A stretch of DNA of 64,000 nucleotides from NCBI GenBank assembly GCA_900074885.1, contig FJUW01000001.1:1426001-1490000 (forward strand), read 5' to 3'. Of this stretch, positions 9,932-23,145 are shown piece by piece. The notes under the pieces were generated by a model. It did not search any database. It was not told where the DNA came from and saw nothing but the letters and a program-made list of their open reading frames with translations. A program made the position numbers and the translations under genes. The first letter of the stretch is position 1. Each line of letters opens with the position of its first letter. This DNA is from Rhynchosporium graminicola. Lineage: Eukaryota; Ascomycota; Leotiomycetes; Helotiales; Ploettnerulaceae.

Positions 9932-12900
9932 TCAATCATAGCCACCTCCCACCTGGCTAGCGAAAGCAGTTGAGACGCTCTTCTCATCATCATCTAATCG
10001 GCGACCACCCAACAGTGAACTACCACCAAAGATACTACCAGCGTCACCAGTCTTGTAGTCTGCAATACGGCCACCAGATTCGACATAGCGCTTGAGACGA
10101 TCGGATTGCGACAAGCTGGTTAGCTTCTGTGGGGCTTCATTATCCATTCCACCGAGACGTACGCCACCTTGTCCGACACCTTTGCCATTGCCGCCTAGAA
10201 CACTGTTTGTGGTATCGGTAATTTCGCTAGCAGCGATCGACTCGCCGGCAACACTATCTGCTGCGCGACCTCGGCCTTTCTGACCATTAGGTCGAGCGCG
10301 AGGATCGAGACCAGGCCATGTATCAGGTGTGAATTGGGAAAACATCTGAGGATAAGCTGAGCCGAGTCCGGCACCTCCAAGGGCAGAGGAATGCACAGAG
10401 GAGACATCGTCGTTAATATAACCCAACATGGAACCGGCATCGCTGAAGTCTCGAGGACCTGATTTTCCGTTGGGAGCAGAGCGGCCATTGAAGGAGGCGT
10501 GGGACATTTGATAGCGTTGTGGGCCACGGTAGGTGGTCTTTGGGCGACTGAATTGGAGGAGGGAGGTCTGCAGATTCGAAAGCGGACCCTCAACCAAGCA
10601 GTTGCGTTCTTTGAAATGTTGCAATAGGTAATGCCACAATGGATGCTTGGAGAGGACTTTGGGGTTTCCAAGAATGACGAGACCATACTTAGCACGGGTG
10701 AGAGCGACGTTGAGACGACGGGGATCGCTTAAGAAACCAATTCCTTGGTGGTCGTTGGATCTGACACAAGAAAGGACGATGAAGTCCTTCTCACGACCTT
10801 GGAAAGCATCGACGGAGGCAACTTCGATTTCCTTGTAATTTTCCTTCTTGAACGTGCCGGTGTTCTGCATGGAGCTGACGACGTAACTGCGTTGACCTTC
10901 GTAGGGAGTGATGACACCGATATCTGCAGGTTGAACTCCAGCCTTGAAGAATCGGGTCACGATTTTTTCGACGTTGGAGGCTTCCGTTCGATTGAGGTAA
11001 GAGGTTCCGGAAGCTGAGATTTCTTCATTGCCGAGGTTAGACCAGAACATCATGGGCGTATCACCGACAGGCCATGGGAAGTCGACATCACGTCTAAGAC
11101 GCTGCTGCATAGTAACACCATTCTGCAAGGAACCTTCGTAAAACATGTTCGATGGAAACTCCGAAAGACAAGGATGCATACGATACTGAACATTGAGGCG
11201 GATAGGACCCAAACCCAGGGTGACTAGACGTTCAAAGAGCGATTGGTTGAGACCGGCCTTGGCAGCCTTCTTGTTCATGATGACAGGACCCAATTGCTGA
11301 TGGTCCCCAACAAGAACGACTTGCTTACATCCAAGAACAAGAGGAATCATACATTCGGGTTCTGCGGACTGGGTAGACTCGTCGATAAGCACGGTTCGGA
11401 ACTTCATCTTGGCCAGACGAGGATCACCAGCACCAACACAGGTACAGCAAATGACATCGGCATTGCTGAGGATCTCGCGTTCAGCAGCCCTGGTCAGAGT
11501 TTTGAACTTCTTCTCATCCTGGCTGGAAAGTTCGCCGAGTTCGCTCTTCAATTGAGAAAGCTTGTTAAGTTCGAGGTTGGTGTCGTTCATGCGAACTTGC
11601 TCGTGTAAAGAAAGAAATCCAACAGACGATTCAACATCCTCCCGAGACTTCGCAGTAAGACGAACGACCTTCAGACCAGTACGATGGATTCTCTCACAAA
11701 GTTGATCAACGGCGACGTTAGAGGGAGCGCAGACAAGAACTTGACCTCCATTGACTTTCGCTAAGTGGTAGATGACAGTTGCCGAAGTGACAGTCTTACC
11801 AGTACCCGGGGGCCCCTGGATCAGACTAAGAGGCTTCTGCAACACGCTCTTGACAGCATTGATCTGACTGCTGTTTAACTCCGGCAATCCTGGGACGCTG
11901 AATTTCTTTGGCATCTGGATTTTCATGGGAGCTGCCGCAACCTCATGACCAAGTAGCTTGTGGAAAATGTATCCGGACACACTCATCTCGTCGATGGCAA
12001 AAGTCTTCATGGCGAATTGCATACGATCATAAGAAGTGGCCTTCCAGACATAATCTGCGGAGAAGTTGTGGGTACATTCTGTAGGAACGGACTTGTCGCT
12101 TCCAACTTTGCGAAGTTCAATGGTGACCTCGTCGGATTGGTTGTTTGGGATCTTGACAACATATCCAACTCCCTCCCAGACTGGTCGTAGCTCGCCCTTG
12201 TACTTGAGACGCATCTCATCTCCAACCGCAAGTTTGACATCACCTAGCTCAATTTTGGGAAGAACGAAACTGGCCAGGTGCTTGTTGTTAAGTCCATAGT
12301 CCCAGCGAATAATCAAGCCGTCCTCCGATTGTGCCTCCTTAAGCTTGCGATCATAGTCGGCCTCAATCTTGACCAAAGGTCCAAAGACATTTTGGTACTG
12401 GTATGCATCATCATACTTAAGAAGAACTGGGGCTGGGTCGTCATCGATTCCAGCTGCCTTCTCGAGGTCCTGAATGGTAGCACTGGCATTATCCTTCCAC
12501 ATCTCCTCCAATTTGGCAATCATCGGAGGTGTCAGATGTCTGGCGCGCAACTGCTCGGCATCGGTCGGGACGGATACAAGCCATGGGAGGAACGAGCGAT
12601 CTTCGATGAGCGGTTGCCATCTTGAGATATCCCAGCTCATATCCTTTGACGAGGGTGTAGAAGCGCATGGCTGACGGCAGAGGAGGACCACGACAGTGTC
12701 GGACTTGGCGGGAATGAAGCCGAGGAGGAAGACATTCTTGGTACCACAGTTATAGCATTCGAGAACGGTATCTCCAAGGGTGGAAAGAGGGTGCAGCTGG
12801 ACTTCCTTGTGTCTGGCACGGACTAGATGGTTGACGATGTGAGAGGAAGTAGCATTACCACGGGCACTGCAGAACCACTTTGTACATCCCAAGCACTTGA

Positions 12901-13285
12901 CCACAGAGCTAGGAGAATGGATCCCACAATACCTTCAAGATATTAGCACGTATTCCGGTATCCCGATATATTTTGCCGCAACTTACGCGCAAGCATGAGC
13001 AGGAAGCTCCTTCTCGTCCTCAACACCTCTCAGGCCCAAATTCTTCATTCCATCCACTGGTGCACTTGCCAAGCTCTCAGCATCATCATCGTCAAAGACT
13101 TCGGTCTCATTATCATCGTCGTCATTTCTACGTCTTGTAGGTCCTAGACCGCCTCGTCCTCCATAAGGTCCATAAAGCAGAGTCTCGTCCGGATCAATAT
13201 TCGAGAGATCATCTGCGCCGGCATTAATCGCAGCAGCAGAGTCTGAGATTAGGTGATTTCCGAGGTGGGTGAAAGCGCCTTCCAT
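9932..13285 (-). CDS. UPF1: UPF1/NAM7 ATP-dependent RNA helicase (nonsense-mediated decay)
   Basis: Two exons on the minus strand: 13285-12987 and 12932-9932, joined across a 54-bp GT-AG intron, giving 1099 residues, about the usual fungal length. The junction restores [19 protein letters not shown], the start of the Cys/His-rich domain that binds UPF2. The superfamily-1 helicase core follows: Walker A GPPGTGKT near residue 470, the IDEST Walker [28 protein letters not shown] and [11 protein letters not shown]. The N-terminal exon carries an acidic stretch and the C-terminus is Gly/Ser-rich. UPF1 scans terminating mRNAs in the cytoplasm and triggers decay of transcripts with premature stops. 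No in-frame ATG was seen upstream of 13285. IMP4 is divergent across 528 bp. Confidence 0.96.
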
Positions 13286-13813
13286 ATTGAAGGGTTTGCT
13301 CGGGTTCTGCGGGTGGAGAGAATCAGCTCCTATCCCGGATTCGCAAGTCGGAAAAATATGCGTATTGAGATGGGAAGAGCTGAGTCGCTCGAAAGGTCTG
13401 CGTTGGAGTCAGGGAGGGAGGGAAGCTTGCCTTGGGTATTCTGTTTCTTGGTGCAGCCTTGTGGCGCGAAGGGAGAGAGAGGTTGTCACAAACGTGAGAA
13501 GAACTCTCAAGTCATTTCTGTGCAGCGCGAACAGTGACAGCGTCTTATAGAAGCTGGGATTTTTGAAAGGGAAAAGATGTGTAGAAATCCAAATATGTGT
13601 GTGGTGCTGTAGAATTATTCTAGATGTGGGATGTATTCGAAGATTGAAGCCAGAGCCGCAGCCGCAGGGCAGGGTAGGTGCATTTCTTAGTCTCCATACA
13701 GTAGCGCGGGTCGAGCGCCAAGAGGAGATGGACGCTAAGAAATTTGTATGAATTTTGCCGCCTCATCAGGTAGTCTTCGTCATTTGCGCCAACAACCATT
13801 TACCAACACAAAC
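13286..13813. promoter_or_regulatory. Divergent UPF1/IMP4 promoter region
   Basis: 528 bp between the start codons of UPF1 (-) and IMP4 (+). A pyrimidine-rich tract ending in CAG just upstream of the UPF1 ATG could be a 5'-UTR intron acceptor. No specific operator recognised. Confidence 0.5.
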
Positions 13814-14880
13814 ATGAATACTGCTATTGTAAGTGTCTCTATCATGAATTTCGTGTTTTATAGTACTTGAGACAACATAGCTTGCAACTTCAGGGAACTT
13901 GTTTCGCTCGTAAACAGTTTCGAAGCATAGGTTCTCTATTTGGCGTGCGCCATGCACTTTCTGTTAGACGTTTGCTAACCAAACCCTAGAGAAAGCGTCA
14001 ACGTCAGAGGAAAGATTACATCTACCGTCGAGCAGTCACCCTACGCGATGCTGAAATCGCAGAGAAACGCTCAAAGCTTCGAGCCTCATTAGCATCCGGC
14101 AAGCCTCTCGACCCCTCTATTGCCAACGACAAAACCTTGCGTTCGGACTACAAGTATGATGAATCTAAAGCCGACCTCAGCACAAACGAAGCTTTAGACC
14201 TCGATGACGAATACGCCCAACTCTCCGGAATAGTTGACCCCAGAATCTTAGTCACTACTTCTCGCGATCCTTCGACCAGATTATCTTCATTCGCCAAGGA
14301 GATCCGATTACTGCTCCCAACATCGATAAGGCTGAACAGAGGAAATCTCATTCTACCCAACCTCGTATCTTCCGCACAAGCATCGGGTCTCTCGGACATC
14401 ATTCTCCTGCACGAACATCGCGGTGTTCCTACAGCCCTGACACTCTCCCACTTTCCCCACGGCCCAACCGTCTCCTTCTCATTGCACAACGTCGTCCTGC
14501 GTCACGATATCCCCAACTCATCGCGCGGCACAGTGTCCGAATCCTACCCTCACCTCATCTTCGAAGGCTTCACATCTAAACTCGGTCTCCGTATGGTGCG
14601 GATCCTCAAACACATCTTCCCGCCTCGCGAAGCTATTACGAACAAGACAAAGGTCGGAAGCAGGGTTGTAACATTCAAGAACATCGAAGATAGTATTGAG
14701 GTCCGTCATCATGTTTTTGTGAGGACGGGGTATCAGAGCGTAGAGCTGGCGGAGGTGGGTCCGAGGATGACGATGAGGTGTTTTGAGATTCGGGGCGGAA
14801 CGCTGGAGAACAAGGATGGCGATGTGGAATGGAGACTAAACCAATATACCAGGACGAGTCGGAAGAAGGATTACCTATAA
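13814..14880 (+). CDS. IMP4: IMP4-like U3 snoRNP protein (Brix domain)
   Basis: Two exons: a 15-nt first exon 13814-13828 (MNTAI) and 13990-14880, with a 161-bp intron, giving 301 residues, typical of Imp4. After splicing the protein begins MNTAIRKRQRQRKDYIYRRA, the basic N-terminus expected of Imp4. The Brix domain fills residues of about 85-280, with DIILLHEHRGVPTAL and PHLIFEGFTSKLG as recognisable stretches. Imp4 acts in the nucleolus with Imp3 and Mpp10 to pair U3 snoRNA with the pre-18S rRNA. The tiny first exon is easy to miss, and the ORF alone would start wrongly at a non-ATG codon. It shares a promoter region with UPF1. Confidence 0.92.
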
Positions 14881-17800
14881 AGCCGAAAATTTCAATCAGC
14901 ATGATCTATGTGTTTAGCGTGGCGTTCAGGGAATCAGGCTGTAGGTACTTACTAGACAATCAATCAAAAATGCCAAGGAAATATTTGCCACCGAAACCAC
15001 AGAGCTGTAAAATATATGAAGCCGAGAATATGAGCTTGTAGATCGAAGATGTCTATGATCTCCAACCAAACGCGAGCACTCTCTCGCAGGGCCGGATACA
15101 AAGATACTGTGAATGCTGTGCGGTAGAGCTCATTGACTACACCGTAGATGATTCTAGTTGTGAGGAAATTTGATGGCATGGCTGAGCGGTAGATTCTTTG
15201 AAATTATCCCAGAGAAATACAATTACACAATTCATGTCAGCCATCCGGGCTGGCTGTGCTATTTACCCAATCCCGTGGCATTGTTACCTTAATGACTGGT
15301 ATGGCCGGAGACTGTGCACGTTGTATGTGGTCTGGTTTTACTTCTCCCGTACATCAAGTTTCTTTCTTTCTTCATACTTTCCTTTCATACATGTCTCGGG
15401 CAATTATGTATGTATGTATATATGTGTGTCTCTTTCTGAAGTAATACCATTACCGATGTTGCATTTGTTATGTACAGGTTGTTAATGTCTAGCTTTTTGC
15501 ATGTAACTTGTTGAGACTTGCTACTTATTATCCGGTGTTCAAATCCATGACTCTTCTCTCATTTCGAGAGATTCTGCTTTGTATGTACAATGAATGGCAT
15601 CCTCATCTATTGCATAGCCTAAGCAGACTTAATGGTTGTTGAAGTATTAGACTGGATTCAAATCTCATATTCTATAAACTGAAGTTCTTGATATTGCGGT
15701 AGGTAGGTAGGAAGAAGGCTGTTCCCTTACCATATTCAGACGGTCGGATGTATGGATGTATTTACCTCGTCGGTAAGAATATCTGCAGTGCTACTTACAT
15801 GGGTACATATTAACTGTTAGCCAAGAAAATGGCGCTTGTATTCTTGAATCAACTTCACCTCTGGAGCTATTTCCTCTCGATCAATCTGTCCGTTCTCCCA
15901 TCTCGGACTGTAAGAGCCAATCCCATCTCTTTGTTGCCACAGATTTCTTCATTTCTGTATAGTTAAATGATCCTCGAGACATTATTGGAATTTCAATATT
16001 ATCTATCTTCAGAAGCTGGGAAAGCGTTAGGGATGGGCTTGTCAGTTTACCTTGATCGTTGCGTCTGCAGATCTTTTTAAATTATAAATGCAAATCTTCT
16101 CACAGGCAGGCAACTAGCCTTCAAAGGTTCGAATAAGGAAACACTCATTGATAGGTACCAATTCAACATGGACACTCCGACCTTCCCTCTGTTCTCCAAA
16201 TTCCGAACCGAGAACCATCCGGAAATACACTTTCGCTTTTCACCACCATCAATCTTTACCTTCTTAATGTTGGGATTCGATTCAGAAAATTATGTGGAGA
16301 GAAGGCTTGAGATGCTTGGTTGACGAAATCCTACTGGTTCGTCGGGTTGAAAATGCCTGTCTCAAGGCAAAAGATCTGTGAGTTTATACCCATACTTTCC
16401 TTCTGATAGACTTGATGGACTTGACTTGCGCGCCAGTCACGAATGTTTCCGAAGTAAGTATCAACAATTCGATCTCGGAGAGGCGCGCTAGATACCTGTA
16501 CTGAGATCCTGTCTTGGATGTCGTGCATTTAAAGCCATGGCTACTGAGACATGATAGTAACAACGATGTGAGCCTTTGCTAATCACCTTGTGTGCTGGCC
16601 GATGACCCTCAGGGAGAGATTCAATTGACCGTTCGTGGTAAAGCTCACATCTTTACAGGCCTGAGAAACATCATTTGATGGTATCGAGCGAAGGAACGCA
16701 GGTCTGTAAGGTTGGAGGGTGTTGAACCTGTCTATAATCTTCTTGACCTTCACCCAGACAACACAGATGATGAGAAGCAAAAGCATCTTCAATGATTCAT
16801 AAAATGGTTTCCTGCTTTGGCGAATATCAGCGATGTTTGATGCCCGGGCTACACTGCCACTCGACTCGCATACTTTCCTTACCTTTCATTCGAGACTCGT
16901 GGTTGAATAGAAGACGAGGTGGAGGTATGGGAGGACCTTGAAAAAGCAGATAAATGAATTTGAATTGAAGATGCAATAGTAAGTTATTAACTGTCTTGAG
17001 GACGTCAAAGTCTAGAAAGAACGGTATCTGAAGTTGCAGGTCAAATGGGGTTCTTAAGGGGTCTAATATCTGGACATGTTGTTGTTAGCCCGTCACGAGT
17101 CCAGAACATATCTTTCTCAGCTTTGACACTTCCACCTGGTATATCGGACGCTCTAAAAACCTCTTCTACATCTGCTTTTCACTCGAGGTCAATCTCGGTG
17201 ATCCTCCAGCATCTGTTCTTGATTTCGCATTCGAAGTGCCTGAGTTGAAAGATGAGACTGAAATTGGATTACTTTTTTCTAGATATAACTAACTGTCCTT
17301 GATGTCGGCTGTGGAGTCCTGAAGCCATTTTAATCCTACAGGTCCGAGGTAAGAGGTTTCGTTTTTTATTGAAATGTGATCTGTGTGACATATCCTGGAT
17401 TAAATGACGAAGCTTTCCACAATGGCGTGAACATGTGGACTTGCTGGTCCAGGTCATGATTTACAGACTGGAACTCTATACATCACAATTTAGCCCAGTT
17501 AAAGTCATATATGGAGAGAGTAACATAGATAAATCGGTTCGAATGTAAATCTCCGCGTTCAACGTTCTACCTGCTCAACAGCGCAGCCCATAGTTGACAG
17601 AGTGGATCATTGTCACGTGATAATTAAATGTAATTGAAGTCGCGCTTCGCGTCGAGTCCGTCGCGTCACCTTCCCTTCCTCACCTCGGACGAAGCGCACG
17701 CTCACTTCTTCCCACTCACCTCAAAACCCCCGACCAAGCACCTCCAATAGTAAATTCCGCCCGTTGCTCTGCTTGCCCTTCTTTCGCGCGAGGTGCTCAG

Positions 17801-17984
17801 TTTAGGACGCGCAACTTAGGGCTTACATATCGAGAATCGATCACGCGTTCAACTCGACCGGACCTTTCTATTCATTTCGAACGATTAGCGCCCCCGCTCA
17901 CCCCTCCACACGATACTCGACAAGCACCCGTGAATTCCTCTGCCTACGGCCTCGCCTTTCAGTAACACCAAATCAACAGTCAAG
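14881..17984. other. Long intergenic stretch
   Basis: About 3.1 kb between IMP4 and the MBP1-like gene. On the minus strand two short frames (16792-16583, starting with a hydrophobic run, and 16528-16331) could be exons of a small gene, but I found no single splice model that convinces me. The last few hundred bases are GC-rich and CT-rich and are the promoter and 5' UTR of the next gene. Confidence 0.4.
17843..17848 (+). promoter_or_regulatory. MCB-type site ACGCGT upstream of the MBP1-like gene
   Basis: A perfect ACGCGT lies 137-142 bases upstream of the start codon of the APSES factor. In yeasts this hexamer is the MluI cell-cycle box bound by the Mbp1/Res proteins, so autoregulation is possible. 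One hexamer can also occur by chance. Confidence 0.4.
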
Positions 17985-20156
17985 ATGGTCAAACCGGCTG
18001 GTCCAGGAGTGTACTCGGCGACGTACAGTAATGTATGCGATCCGGAGTAAAGATGTAATGATTCGCGACTGACCCGGCCAGATCCCCGTATACGAATTCC
18101 AGTTCGGAGAAGGTCTTAAGGAACATGGTGAGTCTCCAGCAGATATTTGTCTTCTGCATCATTTGCGCATCTTCTGATATCTGCGACAGTTATGCGACGT
18201 AGAGGTGACGATTGGATCAATGCAACACACATCTTGAAGGCCGCCGGTTTCGATAAACCTGCCAGAACCCGAATCCTTGAGCGCGAAGTCCAGAAGGAGA
18301 CACATGAAAAGGTTCAAGGTGGATATGGCAAATACCAAGGTACGCCGCCTCCTATATGTTGTGGGAATGCTTCCGAATACTTCTGATCTTCCACAGGAAC
18401 TTGGGTCCCTCTTGAGCAAGGCGAAGCCCTCGCGCAACGCAATAACGTCTACGAGAAACTGCGCACCATCTTTGAGTTTACCCCAGGCAACATCAGCCCT
18501 CCTCCTGCCCCAAAACATACAACGGCCAAGCCAAAACCCCAAAAGAAAAACCCAGCTGTCCCAAAGTTTGCGACAAGTAAGGCTCAAAAGCGTCAAGTCG
18601 TGGAAGTTGGCACTAACACCATAGAACCAGTGGCCGCACCGGCTCGTATGGTCCATGATGACTACGAAGATACCTCCCAGATGGATAACGAGAGTATTGC
18701 AGATGACATGACGGTTGGCTCTGCGTCGTTTATGGCTGATGATGATCGATACGATATGTCACAACAAAATACTGGCCACCGCAAGCGCAAGCGAGAGGAA
18801 CAGTTGCAAAGTGTCATTGAACGAGATCACGTTCTGTACTCTGACGAACTTCTGGATTACTTTATGCTACCTCAAGGCGGTCCCAAGCCCGAGCCACCAA
18901 TCAACTTCCAGCCGGACTGGATCATTGACTCGGACGGACACACTGCTCTGCATTGGGCTGCTGCTATGGGTGACGTTGAGATCATGAAAGAGTTGCGTAG
19001 GTTTCATGCAAATCCAATCGCTCAGAACATTCGCGGAGAGACGCCCTTAATGCGCTGTGTTTTGTTCACCAACTGCCAAGATAAGCAAACGATGCCAGCA
19101 GTTGTCAAGGACCTGATCAGTACTATTGACTGTGTTGATTTCTGTCAAGCAACAGCTCTTCATCATGCAGCAGCCATTACAATCAGTCGTCAAAAGCACC
19201 AGTGCGCCCGATATTACCTAGATATCCTGCTCAACAAGATGTCGGAGGTTCTCGATCCAGAGCACTTCCAGCTGATTCTTGATGCACGGGATATGAATGG
19301 CAATACCGCTCTTCACATCGCAGCCAAGAACAAAGCTCGTAAGTCGGTCAGAGCTTTGCTTGGTCGGGGCGCCAATGTCTCCCTGCCAAATGCAGAGAAG
19401 ATTACTGCCGAAGAGCTCATACAGGATCTGAATGAGAATCGCAGATCCGATAGAAATCACCAAGGTTCTTCATCACCTTATGGACCGGACTCTCGCTCAG
19501 TATGGGAGATGCCAGAGGAGCCTAATCGTGCAGTACCTCATCATGAGTCTGAAGCCGCAATGTCCATCGAGTCTCGCATTGCCCCAATGATGCTGGAGAA
19601 GCTACAAGGTCTTGCAAACTCCTTCGATGATGAACTCATTGAAAAGGAAACCTCCGAGAAGGAAGCCCGCCGTATCTTAACGAGTACGAAGCAAGAACTC
19701 GAAGCCACAAAGGTCATGAGCACAGACATCTCTCTCTCAAAAGAGACACCCGAAGTCATCGCTCAATCGATGGAGAACCTCGCTCACATGGAAAATAAAG
19801 TCACAGGCGTGATCGAACAACAGCAAAAGCTCCGACTTCGAGCTCATGCTCAGCATGAAGAGCAGAAGAATAATGGACACATGCCCACTGAGGAAGACGA
19901 TATTGGCGAACGCGTGATGCTTGCAAAGATGCTTGAAGATGAAGAGAACAAGCGCAGGAACAACGTTTCAAAATTCTCGGATGCGCTGAGTAAAGCTGGT
20001 GCTGGCGAGAAGGGCGATCAGTATCGGAAACTTTTGAGCTTGAGTCTTGGGGCTGAGGTCGAGCATATGGATGAGAATCTCGATATCTTACTGCAACAGC
20101 TTGCGGAGGATGAGGATGGACAGGATGGTGAGACGGTAATGCCTGGCATCTCGTAG
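17985..20156 (+). CDS. MBP1: APSES-ankyrin transcription factor of the MBP1/Res (MBF) type
   Basis: Four exons: 17985-18032, 18082-18127, 18190-18339 and 18397-20156, with introns of 49, 62 and 57 bp, giving 667 residues. All three introns interrupt the N-terminal DNA-binding APSES (KilA-N-like) domain, about residues 9-105 ([43 protein letters not shown]). A basic, disordered linker and an acidic segment follow. Ankyrin repeats lie at about 258-410 ([25 protein letters not shown]), then a coiled-coil region at about 440-600. This is the architecture of the DNA-binding subunit of MBF, which drives G1/S genes with Swi6. In filamentous fungi it is usually encoded once. A perfect ACGCGT sits in its promoter. 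Confidence 0.93.
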
Positions 20157-20999
20157 GAGATTTCGTTCGTTCGGCAATTTTGAGGGATCTGTTTGGCTTA
20201 GCACGAGCTTGCCAGATCTTGGGCCGTCCATCTTTCTGACTGTCACTCTGTACTCTCTCTTTGGCATATCTGGGTAGGAAGCACAGGAATCGTAGGAAAA
20301 AAGGAAGGCGTTTGCTTGGCGTAGCATTTGTGCGCTGGGGCTGGAGTCGTTTGTTAGGGTATATGTCATGGTACTGTGTGCACATCATAGCCAGGGTACT
20401 TTTCTTGAGGCTTTGGCGTTCTCGGCGATGATAGAAGGATTGTCGATTTTACGGACAGGATTCGTGTTTCAAGGTGGTATGAATTTCATCACTGAGAGTT
20501 GGTTTGGGCATTGATAGGATCAGTACTGTGGAGGACAGTGTATGAGCAGCACCCGTGTTGGAGTATCGTTGTCAGTCCCTCGATGTTCATTATTATTTGT
20601 TTGGCAGAATACAAATAATTCTCTGGTTGTCATATTCAAGGAGCGCTTTGTTCTTTGTATCGGTTGTTCGTTGTGTTGTCTACGCTGATTGACAAGGGAA
20701 GACAAAGCCGTTTGTTTAATGAATTCCGCCTTGTGCACAATGAATGCATTGTTGTACGTTGACTAGTTTGATGGCAAGCAAGAGATCTACATACATAGAT
20801 CCACCGACTCCTTCTTCTTCAACTCATTCTATTTCCTCTATTTTCTGTCAAGGTAGGTTCAACCGGAAGATCTATTGCACTATTTACTTATTGCAATTTA
20901 CTGAATTCCCATCCACCATCAAACATTCATCCAAGTACCTTCCAACATCAAGCATCAGTGAAGGGGGAGACCCTTCAATTCCGGAAAACAGTCGCAGCC
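20157..20999. other. Intergenic stretch
   Basis: Downstream of the MBP1-like gene. It contains its 3' UTR and the leader of the next predicted gene; short frames only. Confidence 0.4.
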
Positions 21000-21623
21000 A
21001 TGACAACGGATTCTTCGATTCTCCAAATACTGCGCTCTTCTTCATCTCTGTACTCGAGATTCAGGAACAGGAATAGGAACGTAGAGAGGCAGTCTACGCT
21101 TACGCCGTTGCCATCTCAAACAAGACCCCAGCGAGGTATAGAGGCGATTGGTTTTGATACGCCCTCATCCTCAGCCGCGAGTACGGCGCAACAGCTGACT
21201 TCTAATCATCGATCTGATCGGGAGCATAAAACAGTGAGGGAAATTGACAAAGAGTCGCCTCGGTCTTGCCTTGCCATATTATCCGGGTGTGCATCTCCAT
21301 TTCCCTTTCCCACGAGAGAATCTTCCCTACAGCTACCAGCCTCCCATCCAAATCGAAATGCAGATCCAGATCCAGTTCCGTGGCGGACTCAATTTCAAAA
21401 CAGGCTTGGTAAAGTTAACCAGCAACAGCAACAGCTCGAACACTCTCTTTCAGCTGCCGATATCGAAGAAGAAGAAGATGATGATGATAATGATAACTAC
21501 ACAATCTACGAAGACGATCTCATCGACGGCATCGTTTATGGGGGCGTGGAAAAAGGTGATGTTTGTATTGTGGTTGAAATCGGTGTTGCGAGGGAGGTTA
21601 GGCTGTGGAGAGTTGGGGGCTAG
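21000..21623 (+). CDS. Hypothetical acidic-tailed protein
   Basis: A single open frame of 207 residues from the ATG at 21000; the open frame extends upstream to a GTG at 20958. The N-terminal half is Ser/Arg-rich and disordered. A Gln run and a strongly acidic block (EEEEDDDDNDN) precede a compact C-terminal part (DDLIDGIVYGGVEKGDVCIVVEIGV) that reads like a folded strand-rich unit. No signal peptide, membrane segment or known domain. Another frame is also open over part of this span, so the gene call rests mainly on ATG context, length and the plausible C-terminus. Confidence 0.45.
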   Translation: MTTDSSILQILRSSSSLYSRFRNRNRNVERQSTLTPLPSQTRPQRGIEAIGFDTPSSSAASTAQQLTSNHRSDREHKTVREIDKESPRSCLAILSGCASPFPFPTRESSLQLPASHPNRNADPDPVPWRTQFQNRLGKVNQQQQQLEHSLSAADIEEEEDDDDNDNYTIYEDDLIDGIVYGGVEKGDVCIVVEIGVAREVRLWRVGG

Positions 21624-23145
21624 GGGGATTTTAAGTGATATGCGCTGTGCGCTGAATGAGAGATTGGAATAGGTACGGATTGACTGATAGGTTTTTGAGG
21701 GCTTTGGCCGGACCAGATTTGCGTCCAAATTTGATAATTGGGATAAGGAAGTGTTTTTAAGAACTGGCTTATTGTGTTTGACCTCATATCATTTATAGGA
21801 TCGAGAAAACTTTAGACTATCATGTGAGTATCGTCAGGGAAAGCGCTGTTACGTACTTTCTTATGCTGCTGTTCGGGGACTGAGATATGCAGAAAGTCAC
21901 TGATGAGGTCCTAGATGATTGTATTGGCATGTCACTCGGGTTTCTTCCGGCTTTGGATCTTAGGAAGTTTTGTTAACTCGCTTACTGTGTTCAAGTTGGT
22001 AGCAAGTATATGATATTGAGGCTTGCTAGGCTTGGCATGTGAATGACATCCTCTCGGAGCTATCTTGTCTCTTGGCTACATCTGAGTGCTCGAAGAAGGT
22101 AAATGTTAAAGTACTTAGTCCAGTAGTGCTTCTCGATGAGTGGTTTGGGTCCAATTTCCACCACTTCGTTGAACTGCCTGACCATTCAAGGTAGGCTGAA
22201 AACCCAAATTGAACTGCGTAAGTACAGTTATTATTGATTATAACATGAGTAAACCTGTTGACCCTATTCACGGTAGCTAAAGTCCCCACTTGACTCAAAT
22301 ATACTATCCAAAACTCGATTCTTGAATGTTATCGTGTCTCCAGATCCATTGAAGTCTCTAGGTAGTATTGTACGAGGAGACAGATACAATAAATTCTATA
22401 TTTTACAGCTATTTGAAGTGCAAAACTGATCTTCCGCTGACCGGACGCGTTGTTCCAAGCCTCAAACATCATGTTTGACCCAGTAATTATATCGTTTCTG
22501 CAAACTGGAATACGAGAACCACCTGTGATCGTAAATCGTATCATATTGAAAGCACTGGAACGTTACCAACAGTTCCTACTGCCCTTTCCTCCAAAACCGA
22601 TTTAAACGTCGAACGCGCTCTACACCAAAAACGAAGCCTAATAGTCTGTTCCCTTTCTGTTACGCTATTAAGCGAAAATGCTTCGAAGAACCGTCAGGGC
22701 GATTTCCAAATGCTTCATGTAGATGCTTCCAACATTCTAACACCGGTTGAATTAAGAGAGAGAGAGTATCCAATGAAGTCAGCCATCAATAATGATTCTT
22801 AGACAAAAACTTGGCCAATAACGATATTATTTGATGGGAAGCGGGGCACGTGACCGAGCTTATCTAGGTACCTCATAAAATCAAAGCTCTAGCTCGACAT
22901 CAAACCCCCACTTAACTCCTTCTTCCATCTACAACTCTAGACTCGACATCACGATGTATTAGTCTATCGAAGATAGCTTTGATCAGGAGTTACTTGCTGC
23001 GCGAATTGGTGCCATCAGTTCTTAGAGTACCCGTACGATTTCTCCGACTGTATCTTAAAAGTCCTGTGACTGATATCATCCCCAGCCACCTCATATTCTT
23101 CAACTTCATTTGATAACCATCAAGAGTAATCAAGCTCTGCCTGCA
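21624..23145. other. Intergenic stretch
   Basis: About 1.5 kb. Two short minus-strand frames (22544-22329 and 22298-22026) look mildly protein-like but share no clear splice junction. A GAGAGAGA dinucleotide run lies near 22757. The promoter of the M24 peptidase gene is at the right end. Confidence 0.35.

Noticed and set aside
16331..16792. Possible two-exon secreted protein on the minus strand (faint resemblance to CVNH lectins)
   Set aside because: Several splice models are possible, none keeps the frame with good sites and the expected lectin pattern; left as unassigned.
19801..20388. 195-codon minus-strand ORF at the end of the MBP1-like gene
   Set aside because: It overlaps the coiled-coil coding part and the 3' UTR; low-complexity composition and no domain.
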